Below are positions 1-7,111 of a stretch of DNA of 19,470 nucleotides, one piece after another; the first letter of the stretch is position 1; every line of letters begins with the position of its first letter. Below the pieces are notes generated by a model, which saw only the letters and a list, made by a program, of their open reading frames with translations, was not told where the DNA came from and searched no databases. Source of the stretch: an uncultured Clostridia bacterium (GTDB taxonomy: Bacteria > Bacillota > Clostridia > Christensenellales > UBA1242). The translations under genes were made by a program, and so were the position numbers. The stretch is from NCBI GenBank assembly GCA_947623795.1, contig CANQHS010000011.1, positions 1 through 19,470 of the forward strand. The letters run 5' to 3'.

Positions 1-76
1 AAATGGCAGACGCACAGGACTTAAAATCCTGGGTCCGTAACAGGACGTGTCGGTTCGACCCCGACCACCGGCACCA
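1..76 (+). tRNA. tRNA-Leu (anticodon UAA), 5' end cut by the window edge
   Basis: The anticodon stem is CAGGA/TCCTG (15-19 with 27-31) around a seven-base loop carrying TAA at 22-24. A long variable arm follows (about 32-48), as expected of a class II tRNA. The T-arm is GTCGG/CCGAC (49-53 with 61-65) with a TTCGA-type loop. The 3' acceptor strand is CACCGGC (66-72), then A and an encoded CCA (73-76). The 5' acceptor strand and part of the D-arm lie outside the window. Anticodon TAA plus the long variable arm identify a leucine tRNA. Confidence 0.95.
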
Positions 77-219
77 TTGCTTTTTCTAAAGCAAGGGTGC
101 AAGAAAAATAAACACTTTTAAAGAGTTAATGCAGTGCTCTTAAAAGTAAAGGAGCAACCGAACCTAGGCTTACGTTTGTAAGTTTACGAACAAACTAGCA
201 AAGGTGAGAGCTGCGACGC
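77..219 (+). other. structured spacer between two tRNA genes
   Basis: This 143-base spacer has no open frame, but it has three successive potential hairpins. The first is TTGCTTT/AAAGCAA (77-83 with 88-94, four-base loop). The second is a 12-position stem with one bulged A (114-125 with 137-147, 11-base loop). The third is CTTAC/GTAAG (169-173 with 178-182), which competes with an alternative GTTTGT/ACAAAC pairing (174-179 with 190-195). None is followed by a T-tract, so they do not look like terminators. They may be processing signals in a Leu-Cys tRNA precursor or a small RNA. I do not recognise an RNA family. Confidence 0.35.
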
Positions 220-293
220 GGCACCATCGCCAAGTGGTAAGGCAAGGGTCTGCAAAACCCTTATCACCAGTTCGAGTCTGGTTGGTGCCTCCA
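220..293 (+). tRNA. tRNA-Cys (anticodon GCA)
   Basis: A complete cloverleaf is visible. The acceptor pairs GGCACCA (220-226) with TGGTGCC (283-289), followed by discriminator T and encoded CCA (291-293). The D-arm is GCC/GGC around AAGTGGTAA. The anticodon stem AGGGT/ACCCT (245-249 with 257-261) encloses loop CTGCAAA, with GCA at 252-254. The T-arm is ACCAG/CTGGT with TTCGAGT as its loop. A terminator follows at once, so this is the last gene of the tRNA unit. Confidence 0.97.
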
Positions 294-311
294 ATTTACA
301 AATAGAAAAAT

Positions 312-334
312 AACCCCTTACTGGGGTTTTTCTT
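312..334 (+). terminator. Rho-independent terminator of the tRNA unit
   Basis: The stem AACCCC/GGGGTT (312-317 with 323-328) has a five-base loop and leads into a T-rich run to 334. It ends the tRNA-Leu/tRNA-Cys transcript and separates it from the minus-strand gene whose stop is at 417. Confidence 0.85.
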
Positions 335-416
335 ATATATTTGGCTTATTTTTATTAATAAACCAGCAAAATGACATTTAAAATATAAAACAAAATTGGG
401 AAAGTAGCAATACAGT

Positions 417-1097
417 TTACTCTTTAAAGCAATCTTCCAACGCAAGAAAGGCTGGGCGAGTTCTTCTGTTTTCTTTCGAAAAATAATCCAGGCCGACCAT
501 TAATGCGTAAACCATCTTTTTATCATTTTTATCGCTTGCAGTAAAAAGGGCATTTAATAGCAAAGTGAACTCTTCTTTCTCGTTCATTTTAAGTTTATAT
601 GCGTCCACATTTGAGATAATAAGCTTGATTTGAGCTTTAATTTTGTTGTAATAGTTATTTTGATATTCGTTAGTATCAACAATGATATGGCGTTTAGAAT
701 AAGCTTTATTCACCGCTTCTTTAAATGGAATAATGACGCTGTTTGAAAAATTATAAAATTCTTTGCCGGCAATGTCAGTGCCATAATCAAAATATTTGGT
801 GATGAAATCGTAAAAATTTAAGATTTTGTTGTCGAATCTATATAGCAAATTGAATACATAAGCAATAAGTTCCATATCGTTGGTTGGCAAAGTTAAAGTG
901 TCGTTTTCGAGGCTTTTTTCAAATGCGGAATTAAAATCGTAGCCTTTCAGTGCGGTCGAAACAATATCCGTGAGCTTTTCATCCCTAGCAATTAGTTGCA
1001 TAAGGGAATTAATCTTAACTCCCGCCAAAATGTATCTTCCTGCGATAAATTCATCGCAAGCAGTGTTAAACGGAATCAATTCTTGAATATTATTCAT
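417..1097 (-). CDS. hypothetical protein, 226 aa, unrecognised
   Basis: I do not recognise this protein. It appears soluble and largely alpha-helical, with no signal peptide, membrane helix, cysteine cluster or nucleotide-binding loop. The N-terminal part (residues 10-60) alternates hydrophobic and charged stretches. The C-terminal part has a KMNEKEEFTLLLNALF helix and ends in an acidic FLALEDCFKE segment. The ATG at 1095-1097 is supported by an AAAGGAG Shine-Dalgarno on the minus strand at about 1104-1110. Its promoter lies in the 141-base divergent region shared with the DUF4364 gene. The stop is about 80 bases from the tRNA terminator, and I saw no clear terminator of its own. Confidence 0.7.
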   Translation of the reverse strand: MNNIQELIPFNTACDEFIAGRYILAGVKINSLMQLIARDEKLTDIVSTALKGYDFNSAFEKSLENDTLTLPTNDMELIAYVFNLLYRFDNKILNFYDFITKYFDYGTDIAGKEFYNFSNSVIIPFKEAVNKAYSKRHIIVDTNEYQNNYYNKIKAQIKLIISNVDAYKLKMNEKEEFTLLLNALFTASDKNDKKMVYALMVGLDYFSKENRRTRPAFLALEDCFKE

Positions 1098-1115
1098 AAT
1101 TTGCTCCTTTAATAA

Positions 1116-1144
1116 AGAATAACATTATTTTTAAATAAAATCAA
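1116..1144 (-). promoter_or_regulatory. promoter for the 417-1097 gene
   Basis: On the minus strand TTGATT (1139-1144) and TATTCT (1116-1121) are separated by 17 bases. The start codon lies 18 bases further downstream, with an AAAGGAG ribosome binding site between, so this is a conventional short leader. Confidence 0.5.
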
Positions 1145-1188
1145 CTTTTTTAATGTACAAAATAAAATCGACAAATCCAACAAAAGCC

Positions 1189-1217
1189 TTGTTTTTAAAC
1201 AAAACTTATGCTATAAT
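1189..1217 (+). promoter_or_regulatory. promoter for the DUF4364 gene
   Basis: TTGTTT (1189-1194), a 17-base spacer and a perfect TATAAT (1212-1217). The predicted transcript start near 1224 leaves a leader of about 15 bases that just contains the AAGGA ribosome binding site ahead of ATG 1239. Confidence 0.7.
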
Positions 1218-1238
1218 GCAAAAAAGGATGTTGAATTT

Positions 1239-1775
1239 ATGGATTTTGTACCGGATAGCACAGTAAATAAATTAATCTTGTTGTATGTCTTAGATAAAAT
1301 GGAAATTCCTTTAACCGAAAATTCCATTTTGGAGATTTGTTCAAGCCAAAATGATTGGATTAATTGGATGGATTGTAAGGACCTATTAAGTCAACTTTTA
1401 ACTTCAAAATTAGTCTATAAACCCAATAACGACAATGATGAAACCAGATATAATATAACCGTGGCGGGAAGAGGTTGCATTTCTGACTTCTACACAAGGA
1501 TTCCAAAAAGCTTGAGAGATAAGATTGACAGTTTTGCGTCAACAAACCGCCTTCAATTCAAAAGAAATCAGGAATATGTTTCAAAAAACTATAAAAATGA
1601 AGACGGCAGTTATACTGTTGAACTAAAAATTTTGGAACCCGCCACAGCGAGCACAATATTTTCTGTTACAATTAAGGCGGACACACGAAATTCAGCAATG
1701 CACGCTTGCACAAGGTGGCGAGATTTAGCGCCAAATATCTATGAAGCGATTTATAGTAAAATTATAGGAAACTAA
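1239..1775 (+). CDS. DUF4364 family protein (winged-helix-like), 178 aa
   Basis: The sequence matches the pattern of the clostridial DUF4364 family. The first 80 residues resemble a winged-helix/ArsR-PadR-like fold (NKLILLYVLDKMEIPLTENSILEIC, then a second helix and an YNITVAGRGCI wing). A beta-rich C-terminal half (residues 100-178) contains NYKNEDGSYTVELKILE. Family members have no established biochemical role that I know of, and a DNA-binding regulator is the obvious inference. ATG 1239 has an AAGGA site and a good promoter. The gene is monocistronic and ends in a terminator shared with the convergent membrane-protein gene. Confidence 0.75.
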   Translation: MDFVPDSTVNKLILLYVLDKMEIPLTENSILEICSSQNDWINWMDCKDLLSQLLTSKLVYKPNNDNDETRYNITVAGRGCISDFYTRIPKSLRDKIDSFASTNRLQFKRNQEYVSKNYKNEDGSYTVELKILEPATASTIFSVTIKADTRNSAMHACTRWRDLAPNIYEAIYSKIIGN

Positions 1776-1809
1776 AAAATCACAGCGTTACTGTTGTGAT
1801 TTTTTTTTC
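1774..1809. terminator. bidirectional terminator between convergent genes
   Basis: An inverted repeat AATCACA/TGTGATT with additional weak pairing inside is flanked by an A-run on the left and a T-run on the right. It can therefore stop both the plus-strand DUF4364 transcript and the minus-strand transcript that ends at 1819. Confidence 0.75.
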
Positions 1810-1818
1810 TACATTATT

Positions 1819-2361
1819 TTAAAAATATGTGTATTTTTCAACTTCTTGCATAACTTTGATTTCTGTTGAAATGTGATAGACACTATTTAGTCCCGAAACT
1901 GCCACAAAGAACATTATTGGAAGATAAAATGATATTGTGTGGAAATATGAATATTCCAAAATCCCATATGTTAAGCCAGAAAGTAGGGCAAGCACCATTA
2001 TTAATGTTATAAACTTTGTAAGCAATGAGTACATCCTAACAAAGCTGCCGCGTCTATTATCGGAAAGCACTGTTAATGTTTTAACTGATTTGCCATAATG
2101 TTTAATATCGCTCAAAATGCTGATGCTTCGATAAGCATACGAAAATGCAACGAGAATGAACACAAGAGACACGATAAGCACAATGACTGCAACGATAGAT
2201 TTAATTGTCGTTAGTGTCCCTAAGCTGAAATCTCTTATCATAAACGCAAGTTGCCAAATGAAAACAAGCAAGAACAAACCAACAAATAGCATCCTAAATG
2301 CCGTGTCCTTTTTTATTATTGGAACATCTTTATTGCGATATTCAAATTTTTCTAGTTTCAT
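1819..2361 (-). CDS. four-helix integral membrane protein, 180 aa, function unknown
   Basis: Four hydrophobic segments are visible at about residues 22-43, 52-77, 112-136 and 140-162. They are separated by a charged cytoplasm-type loop (about 80-110, containing KHYGKSVKTLTVLSDNRRG). There is no signal peptide and no catalytic motif I recognise. The ATG at 2359-2361 has no Shine-Dalgarno. A strong promoter places transcription initiation at the start codon itself, so translation is predicted to be leaderless. It lies 41 bases downstream of ylbJ on the same strand but has its own promoter. Confidence 0.75.
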   Translation of the reverse strand: MKLEKFEYRNKDVPIIKKDTAFRMLFVGLFLLVFIWQLAFMIRDFSLGTLTTIKSIVAVIVLIVSLVFILVAFSYAYRSISILSDIKHYGKSVKTLTVLSDNRRGSFVRMYSLLTKFITLIMVLALLSGLTYGILEYSYFHTISFYLPIMFFVAVSGLNSVYHISTEIKVMQEVEKYTYF

Positions 2362-2367
2362 ACAATA

Positions 2368-2396
2368 ATTTTAATTCAAATTTTTCTTTATGTCAA
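2368..2396 (-). promoter_or_regulatory. promoter giving a predicted leaderless mRNA (four-helix membrane protein)
   Basis: On the minus strand a perfect TTGACA (2391-2396), a 17-base spacer and TAAAAT (2368-2373). Only six bases (2362-2367) separate the -10 box from the ATG, which puts the expected transcript start on the A of the ATG. There is no room for a ribosome binding site. Confidence 0.75.
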
Positions 2397-2402
2397 ATGA
2401 TT

Positions 2403-3371
2403 TTAAATAAAAATTAAGGCAATAGGGATTGTGATTAAAATGCAAAGCAAAGCTTGTGTTAATTTTTGCAGAATCATAGTGCGTTTGTTCATATTTAACT
2501 TTGACAAGAAAGATAGCGATTGCATAAAGACACTAACTCCGCCAAAAGCTATCAACCCGCTTGCAATGATTGTTTTTATTTGCATATTTACACTTGTGGC
2601 CGATAAATCAATTGTTCCCCTTGTCATTTCAATCAAGCCTTTAAGGCAAGATAAGACGACTGAATAATTTTGCTTGCAACCAAAAATTGAGCAAATCATA
2701 TTCGCAAGCCCGGTCAAAATGTTTAAATTAACTAACATATCAATCAATAGAAAGCTAATAACAATAAATCCACCAACCATCAAAATCGCTTGCATCGAAT
2801 CAAAAACGCTATCATAAAGCAAATCGCCCTTTTTTGCATTCGATTTGTAATCAATGGGCTTAATAGTAGTCTTTTTCCCGCGATAAATAAATCCATTAAC
2901 GAAACTAGCTAAAATATTGGCAATTAAAATTATAATGCCAGCACGATATGAGCCTAAGATTGAAACTCCAACCGAGCCTACCATAAACATAGGTCCACTT
3001 ACCGAACAAAATGAGAGCATCTTTTTTGCTTCTATGTTGTCAATTCTATTTAGTTCATACATATTGCAAATGAGTTTTGCTCCCATAGGGTAGCCAGAAA
3101 GGAGCGATAAGAAGTAGATTGAAGCACTATTTCGCGTATGATACATTTTATAAAAAAACTTGTCCAAAAAATTTTGTTTCGGGCTAGACATATTTACAAT
3201 CAAACGCGTTAAAATAAAAAAAGGAAATAGATTGGGCAGAAGTTTAAAAGCCCAAACGGATATTGCATCTAAACTAGATTTGGCGTAACTAATAGGATTT
3301 AAAATGAAAATTATGCAAACAAATAATAGCAATGAAATGATAAATTTGTTTGATTTTAGTTTTTTCATCAT
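2403..3371 (-). CDS. ylbJ: YlbJ-family integral membrane protein (nucleoside-recognition/Gate type), 322 aa
   Basis: YlbJ proteins are multi-pass membrane proteins needed for spore cortex formation in Bacillus. Their substrate is unknown. Here the family hallmarks are SGYPMGAKL (residues 92-100), SFCSVSGPMF (120-129) and LFPFFIL (48-54), with about eight hydrophobic segments. At 322 residues it is shorter than the roughly 400-residue Bacillus protein. The neighbouring patatin gene (YlbK type) supports the assignment, since ylbJ and ylbK are adjacent in Bacillus, but here ylbJ is inverted. Two ATGs occur in tandem (3369-3371 and 3366-3368), and neither has a Shine-Dalgarno. No other sporulation gene is in the window, so a sporulation role here is inference. 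Confidence 0.8.
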   Translation of the reverse strand: MMKKLKSNKFIISLLLFVCIIFILNPISYAKSSLDAISVWAFKLLPNLFPFFILTRLIVNMSSPKQNFLDKFFYKMYHTRNSASIYFLSLLSGYPMGAKLICNMYELNRIDNIEAKKMLSFCSVSGPMFMVGSVGVSILGSYRAGIIILIANILASFVNGFIYRGKKTTIKPIDYKSNAKKGDLLYDSVFDSMQAILMVGGFIVISFLLIDMLVNLNILTGLANMICSIFGCKQNYSVVLSCLKGLIEMTRGTIDLSATSVNMQIKTIIASGLIAFGGVSVFMQSLSFLSKLNMNKRTMILQKLTQALLCILITIPIALIFI

Positions 3372-3378
3372 ATATAAT
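3350..3378 (+). promoter_or_regulatory. promoter for the patatin-pta unit
   Basis: TTGATT (3350-3355), a 17-base spacer and TATAAT (3373-3378). The -35 box lies inside the first codons of the divergent ylbJ gene. The -10 region is part of an AT-palindrome that could also serve as the -10 of ylbJ on the other strand, so the two promoters would overlap. Confidence 0.65.
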
Positions 3379-3401
3379 ATATTTAGTTATTGGGAGAAAT
3401 T

Positions 3402-4190
3402 ATGAAAAAATTTGCTTTAGTATTAGGTGGCGGAGCAGCAAAAGGATTCGCTCACATCGGATTTTTAAAGGTTCTAGAAAAGCATCATCTAAAACCCGAC
3501 CTTATAGTTGGAACATCAATGGGTGCATTGGTTGGCGGCGTTTATGCTGCCGGTGTTTCAGCGGATGAAATTCGCGAACGAGCAATAAAACTCAACAATA
3601 TTGGCTCATTTAGTTTATTTTCTACACTTTTCGAGGGGAATTTGCTTAACATAAAAAAGGTTAAAAAACTGCTAGATTCTGTTATTGGAAGTAAAACGCA
3701 TGATGAGCTAGAAACAAAATTTGTGTCTGTGGTAACAAATTTAACCACGGGCGATGAGTGCCATTTTGAACACGGATTGGTTGTTGATAGCATTATTGCA
3801 AGTATTTCAATTCCTGGACTATTTCCACGCCTTAAAATAGGCGACAATATTTATTGCGATGGTGGGCTTACAAACAATCTGCCCGAAGATGTCGCAAGAG
3901 AACTTATGCCAGATGCGGTTATAATTTCTGTTGACGTATTGGGTCCTTATGAGAAAAATGTGGAAAGATTGAAATTTAAAACAGCGGAGGCTTTGGTAAA
4001 CGCCAGCACACTTATGACAACTCAAATTTCAAACAACAAGCCTCAATGTGCAGATTTGCGTGTAGTAATAAGCCAGCCTACTATAAGCCAGGCAGATTTT
4101 AGCGGCAAAACTGCCACAAAGTCAATAAATAAAGGAATCAATGCGGGACATCATAACATAGAAAAAATCTTGGAACTATTGAAGGATTAA
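3402..4190 (+). CDS. ylbK: patatin-like phospholipase/serine hydrolase (RssA/YlbK family), 262 aa
   Basis: Predicted cytosolic or membrane-associated lipid acyl hydrolase using a Ser-Asp dyad. The oxyanion-hole loop is GGGAAKG (residues 9-15), the nucleophile elbow is GTSMG (Ser39), and the catalytic Asp153 is in DGGLTNNLP. The length of about 260 residues is normal for the short bacterial single-domain form. ATG 3402 is chosen because a GGGAG site lies just upstream. An upstream in-frame TTG at 3390 would place that site inside the gene. The natural substrate is unknown. The stop is one base from the pta ATG, so the two genes are probably co-translated. Confidence 0.9.
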   Translation: MKKFALVLGGGAAKGFAHIGFLKVLEKHHLKPDLIVGTSMGALVGGVYAAGVSADEIRERAIKLNNIGSFSLFSTLFEGNLLNIKKVKKLLDSVIGSKTHDELETKFVSVVTNLTTGDECHFEHGLVVDSIIASISIPGLFPRLKIGDNIYCDGGLTNNLPEDVARELMPDAVIISVDVLGPYEKNVERLKFKTAEALVNASTLMTTQISNNKPQCADLRVVISQPTISQADFSGKTATKSINKGINAGHHNIEKILELLKD

Positions 4191-4191
4191 A

Positions 4192-5148
4192 ATGAATATC
4201 ATTGAAAAAATTTTAGAAAAGTCAAAAAAGATTGATGCAACAATAATTCTGCCCGAAGCAAATATCGACGAACGAGTGTACAAGGCTGCTAAAATACTTT
4301 TAGAAAACAATTTATGCAAACTTATAGTGTTTGGAACTGAAAATGAGTTTGATTCAACTTTTAAATCAAAAAATTGCAAGATAATCGACATTAAATCATT
4401 TCCAAATTTAAAAGAATTTGCAAATCAGCTTTATGAATTGAGAAAGGATAAGGGATTAACAAGATTCCAAGCCAAAAAACTAATTTCTCAGCCCGATTAT
4501 TTTTCAATGATGCTCTTAAAAAATAAAATTGCAGACGGAGTTGTGGCAGGAGCAAGTTGGACGACTGCCAACACGCTTCGCCCGGCTTTGCAAATCATAA
4601 AAACTAAACCCGGGAAAAGCATCGTTACAGGTGCAATGTTGATGTTCAAGGAAGGAAAAACTCCGCTTTTGTTTGCCGACATTTCGCTAATTGAAAATCC
4701 AACGAGCGAAAACTTGGCAGAAATTGCAATATCTAGTGCAGAATTTTATAAAAAATTTGTTGGAACTCCAAAAGTTGCGATGCTAAGCTATTCAACAAAT
4801 GGCAGTGCAAAAGGCGAGTTGGTTAAAAAGGTGCAAGACGCTGTGGCAATCGCAAAGAAAAGTTGCAACTTTTTAATAGATGGCGAAATGCAAGCTGATA
4901 GTGCATTGGACAAGCAAACTGCAAAGAAAAAAGGCATAAATTCGGCTGTTGGCGGACAAGCAAATGTTCTAATATTCCCGGACTTAAATTCGGGGAATAT
5001 CGGCTATAAACTAGTGTCTAGGCTTGGTGGTTACACTCCAGTTGGACCTATCATGTTAAATCTTAATATGCCGGTAAACGATTTGAGTCGCGGTTGTACG
5101 GTTAATGAGATTGTTAACACTGTGCTATTAACCAAAATATTAATTTAG
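4192..5148 (+). CDS. pta: phosphate acetyltransferase, 318 aa
   Basis: Converts acetyl-CoA and phosphate to acetyl phosphate and CoA, the first step of acetate fermentation. The whole length matches the short single-domain Pta type (about 320-330 residues). Visible conserved parts are AGASWTTANTLRPALQIIKTKP, TGAMLM, AMLSYSTNGSAKG, DGEMQADSAL, GGQANVLIFPDLNSGNIGYKLVSRLGG and PVNDLSRGCTVNEIV. One base separates it from the patatin stop, and an AAGGA site lies in the end of that gene. Its partner ackA is 0.76 kb downstream, interrupted by the HA-repeat gene. No terminator is seen after the stop, and the next gene's promoter begins 11 bases later. Confidence 0.95.
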   Translation: MNIIEKILEKSKKIDATIILPEANIDERVYKAAKILLENNLCKLIVFGTENEFDSTFKSKNCKIIDIKSFPNLKEFANQLYELRKDKGLTRFQAKKLISQPDYFSMMLLKNKIADGVVAGASWTTANTLRPALQIIKTKPGKSIVTGAMLMFKEGKTPLLFADISLIENPTSENLAEIAISSAEFYKKFVGTPKVAMLSYSTNGSAKGELVKKVQDAVAIAKKSCNFLIDGEMQADSALDKQTAKKKGINSAVGGQANVLIFPDLNSGNIGYKLVSRLGGYTPVGPIMLNLNMPVNDLSRGCTVNEIVNTVLLTKILI

Positions 5149-5158
5149 AATTTCCCTA

Positions 5159-5187
5159 TTGACAATGTTTTTCAAATGTGTTATTAT
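5159..5187 (+). promoter_or_regulatory. promoter giving a predicted leaderless mRNA (HA-repeat gene)
   Basis: TTGACA (5159-5164), a 17-base spacer and TATTAT (5182-5187). Six bases (5188-5193) separate the -10 box from ATG 5194, so the transcript should begin at the start codon. An in-frame ATG at 5176 lies within the promoter spacer and cannot be the start of a transcript made from it. Confidence 0.75.
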
Positions 5188-5193
5188 TCGGAT

Positions 5194-5823
5194 ATGAAAC
5201 GATCGTTTGATTTTGATGAGTTTTTTAAATATTTTTTAAAATATGGGAATGTTAAGCCATATTATGTAACCGATGATGGCTATATGCTCGGTGAATATGA
5301 AAATAAAATTAGAATGAAACGCATAAAATTATTTCCTACACAGATTGAAAAATTAAATCATTACAACTTTTATTGGGGCAAAAGAAATCTCGTTTCACGC
5401 ACTATGGAAAGAAAAAATGGATTTAATTTCAACTTGTTTTTAGAGCATTACAAACAATATGGCAATGTTAAAGCCCTTTTCGTGTGCCCGGATGGTTATA
5501 GATTGGGTAACAATATATTAAGAATAAGAGGGAATACGGTACGAATTAGTGAAGAACAAAAGCAAATCTTAAGCGAATTGGGCTTTAAGTGGGAAGTTAA
5601 TAAAAGGTTCGATTTTGATGAGTTCTTTAAATATTTTTTAAAATATCATAATGTGCCTATAAATTTTGTAACTCCAGATGGATATAGGCTCGGATATATG
5701 CAAAATCGCATAAGAAACGGAAGCGTTCATCTAACCAAAGAACAGACTGAGAAATTAAACGATGCATACTTCCGTTGGAGTAAACATAGGGATGCCCATA
5801 CAATCGAACCAATTGAAAATTAG
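5194..5823 (+). CDS. protein of three tandem helicase-associated (HA)-type repeats, 209 aa
   Basis: The protein is almost entirely three copies of a 57-residue unit (residues 5-61, 77-133 and 139-195). Each unit has the frame F-x-F-x-x-(2)-x-x-Y-x-(3)-V, DGY-x-LG, N-x-I/R-x, then a helix ending in an aromatic residue and Trp. This resembles the HA domain (PF03457 type) found in strings at the C-terminus of some bacterial helicases, but no helicase domain is present. HA domains are thought to bind nucleic acid, so a small DNA- or RNA-binding protein is the inference. The protein is basic. It has no Shine-Dalgarno and its predicted mRNA is leaderless. It lies between pta and ackA with its own promoter and terminator, like an inserted cassette. 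Confidence 0.7.
   Translation: MKRSFDFDEFFKYFLKYGNVKPYYVTDDGYMLGEYENKIRMKRIKLFPTQIEKLNHYNFYWGKRNLVSRTMERKNGFNFNLFLEHYKQYGNVKALFVCPDGYRLGNNILRIRGNTVRISEEQKQILSELGFKWEVNKRFDFDEFFKYFLKYHNVPINFVTPDGYRLGYMQNRIRNGSVHLTKEQTEKLNDAYFRWSKHRDAHTIEPIEN
5206..5778 (+). repeat. three in-frame 171-base repeats encoding the HA units
   Basis: Units are 5206-5376, 5422-5592 and 5608-5778, each exactly 171 bases, separated by 45 and 15 bases. The first 39 bases of units 1 and 3 differ at only two positions, both synonymous (encoding FDFDEFFKYFLKY). Unit 2 begins with the divergent FNFNLFLEHYKQY. This suggests recent duplication or conversion between units 1 and 3. Confidence 0.8.
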
Positions 5824-5845
5824 AGCAATTTCATGCTCTTTTTTC
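5822..5845 (+). terminator. terminator of the HA-repeat gene
   Basis: AGAGCA/TGCTCT stem (5822-5827 with 5834-5839), six-base loop and a T-run. The stem begins within the stop codon of the HA-repeat gene and isolates it from ackA. Confidence 0.85.
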
Positions 5846-5855
5846 TTAAAATGTT

Positions 5856-5883
5856 TTGTTTTAAAATTTTAGTGTGCTAAAAT
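5856..5883 (+). promoter_or_regulatory. promoter for ackA
   Basis: TTGTTT (5856-5861), a 16-base spacer and TAAAAT (5878-5883). A short leader with AAGGAG (5896-5901) precedes ATG 5907. Confidence 0.6.
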
Positions 5884-5906
5884 CTAAAAGTATTTAAGGA
5901 GAATTT

Positions 5907-7091
5907 ATGAAAGTTTTAGTTATCAATTCAGGAAGTAGCAGTTTGAAAGCTCAGTTGATGGAAACATCAAATGGAAAAGTGCTTGCAAAGGCCTATTGCC
6001 AACGCATCGGGCTTGATAAATCGTTTATGGACTTCAAAACGGATGAAAAACGCGTTGTTGAAGCTCCGATGCCAACCCACAAAGAGGCATTCCAGCTAGT
6101 TCTAAACAGTTTAACAGACAAAAAAATTGGCGTGATTAAATCGCTTGACGAAATCAAAGCAATAGGGCATAGGCTTGTTAATTTCGGTGAAAAATACAAC
6201 AAGTCAATTGTTGTGGACAAGCGCGTTGCTAAGGACCTTGAAAAATATGTCCACTTTGCTCCGCTTCACAATCCGCCAGCCCTTTTAGGCATAAACATTT
6301 GTATGGAATTAATGCCAAAAGTCAAAAATGTTGCCGTTTTTGATACCGCTTTCCATGCAACCATGCCAGAAAAAGCATATATGTATGCAATTCCTTATGA
6401 ATTTTATTCAAAAAACAAAATCCGCCGCTATGGCGCACACGGCACAAGCCACCGCTATATTGCATTAAAATGCAAAGAACTTTTTGGCTCGCTAAAAGGC
6501 AAAAAAATCATTTCTTGTCACATCGGTTCGGGCAGCAGCATTTGTGCTATTAAAGATGGCGTTTGTGTTGATACATCAATGGGATATACTCCGCTTGCGG
6601 GCATTGTTATGGGCACGCGCTCGGGAGATATCGACCCATCTGTAGTTAAAGAGATTATGGACATTAAAGGCATCGACGAGAACAAGGCTATTGACCTATT
6701 AAACAAACAGAGCGGCTTACTTGGCGTTACGGGAAAATATAGCGATTTAAGAGATATTGACGACAATCTTGATAATCCTCGCGTTAAACTTGCATTTGAT
6801 ATGCTAGTTTACTCAATAAAAAAATATATTGGAGCATATGCCGCAGCAATGAACGGGGTGGATTATATTATTTTCACAGCCGGCGTTGGTGAAAATGATG
6901 CTTTGGTGCGTGAAGCCGTTTGCAAAGATATGGAATATTTGGGCGTTGAATTTGACACCAAGATAAACAAGACCGCACCTCGTGGCACAATTCAAGAGTT
7001 CAGCAAAAAGTCTAGCCGCGTTAAAGTATATCGCATCCCAACCGACGAAGAATATATGATAGCAATGGACACCGCAAGTTTGGTAAAATAA
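5907..7091 (+). CDS. ackA: acetate kinase, 394 aa
   Basis: Transfers phosphate from acetyl phosphate to ADP, giving acetate and ATP, and so completes the Pta-AckA pathway. The ASKHA-fold signatures are present: MKVLVINSGSSSLK at the N-terminus, HIGSGSS (205-211), MGTRSGDIDP (235-244) and FTAGVGEND. Residues matching known catalytic positions are Arg89, His121, Asp146, His178, Arg238 and a Glu near 381. The usual HxxGG after Arg89 reads RLVNFGEKY, a local divergence. The length is typical (about 400). A strong AAGGAG site fixes the start. It is expressed from its own promoter, apart from pta. Confidence 0.96.
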   Translation: MKVLVINSGSSSLKAQLMETSNGKVLAKAYCQRIGLDKSFMDFKTDEKRVVEAPMPTHKEAFQLVLNSLTDKKIGVIKSLDEIKAIGHRLVNFGEKYNKSIVVDKRVAKDLEKYVHFAPLHNPPALLGINICMELMPKVKNVAVFDTAFHATMPEKAYMYAIPYEFYSKNKIRRYGAHGTSHRYIALKCKELFGSLKGKKIISCHIGSGSSICAIKDGVCVDTSMGYTPLAGIVMGTRSGDIDPSVVKEIMDIKGIDENKAIDLLNKQSGLLGVTGKYSDLRDIDDNLDNPRVKLAFDMLVYSIKKYIGAYAAAMNGVDYIIFTAGVGENDALVREAVCKDMEYLGVEFDTKINKTAPRGTIQEFSKKSSRVKVYRIPTDEEYMIAMDTASLVK

Positions 7092-7111
7092 AATAAATTT
7101 TTAAAAACTAG

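Noticed and set aside
1..334. tRNA genes as an integration site for a mobile element
   Set aside because: No integrase, no repeated tRNA 3' fragment downstream and no foreign-looking gene block was seen.
3390..3401. TTG start adding MGEI to the patatin protein
   Set aside because: The extension encodes the Shine-Dalgarno itself, and MKKFALVLGGG is the normal family N-terminus.
5176..5193. Earlier start for the HA-repeat protein (MCYYSD extension)
   Set aside because: These codons overlap the spacer and -10 box of a strong promoter, there is no ribosome binding site, and the repeats begin only after ATG 5194.
5206..5778. CRISPR-like or transposon repeats
   Set aside because: The three repeats are 171 bases long, in frame, coding, and diverged in the way of protein domains. 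No short identical repeats or spacers are present.
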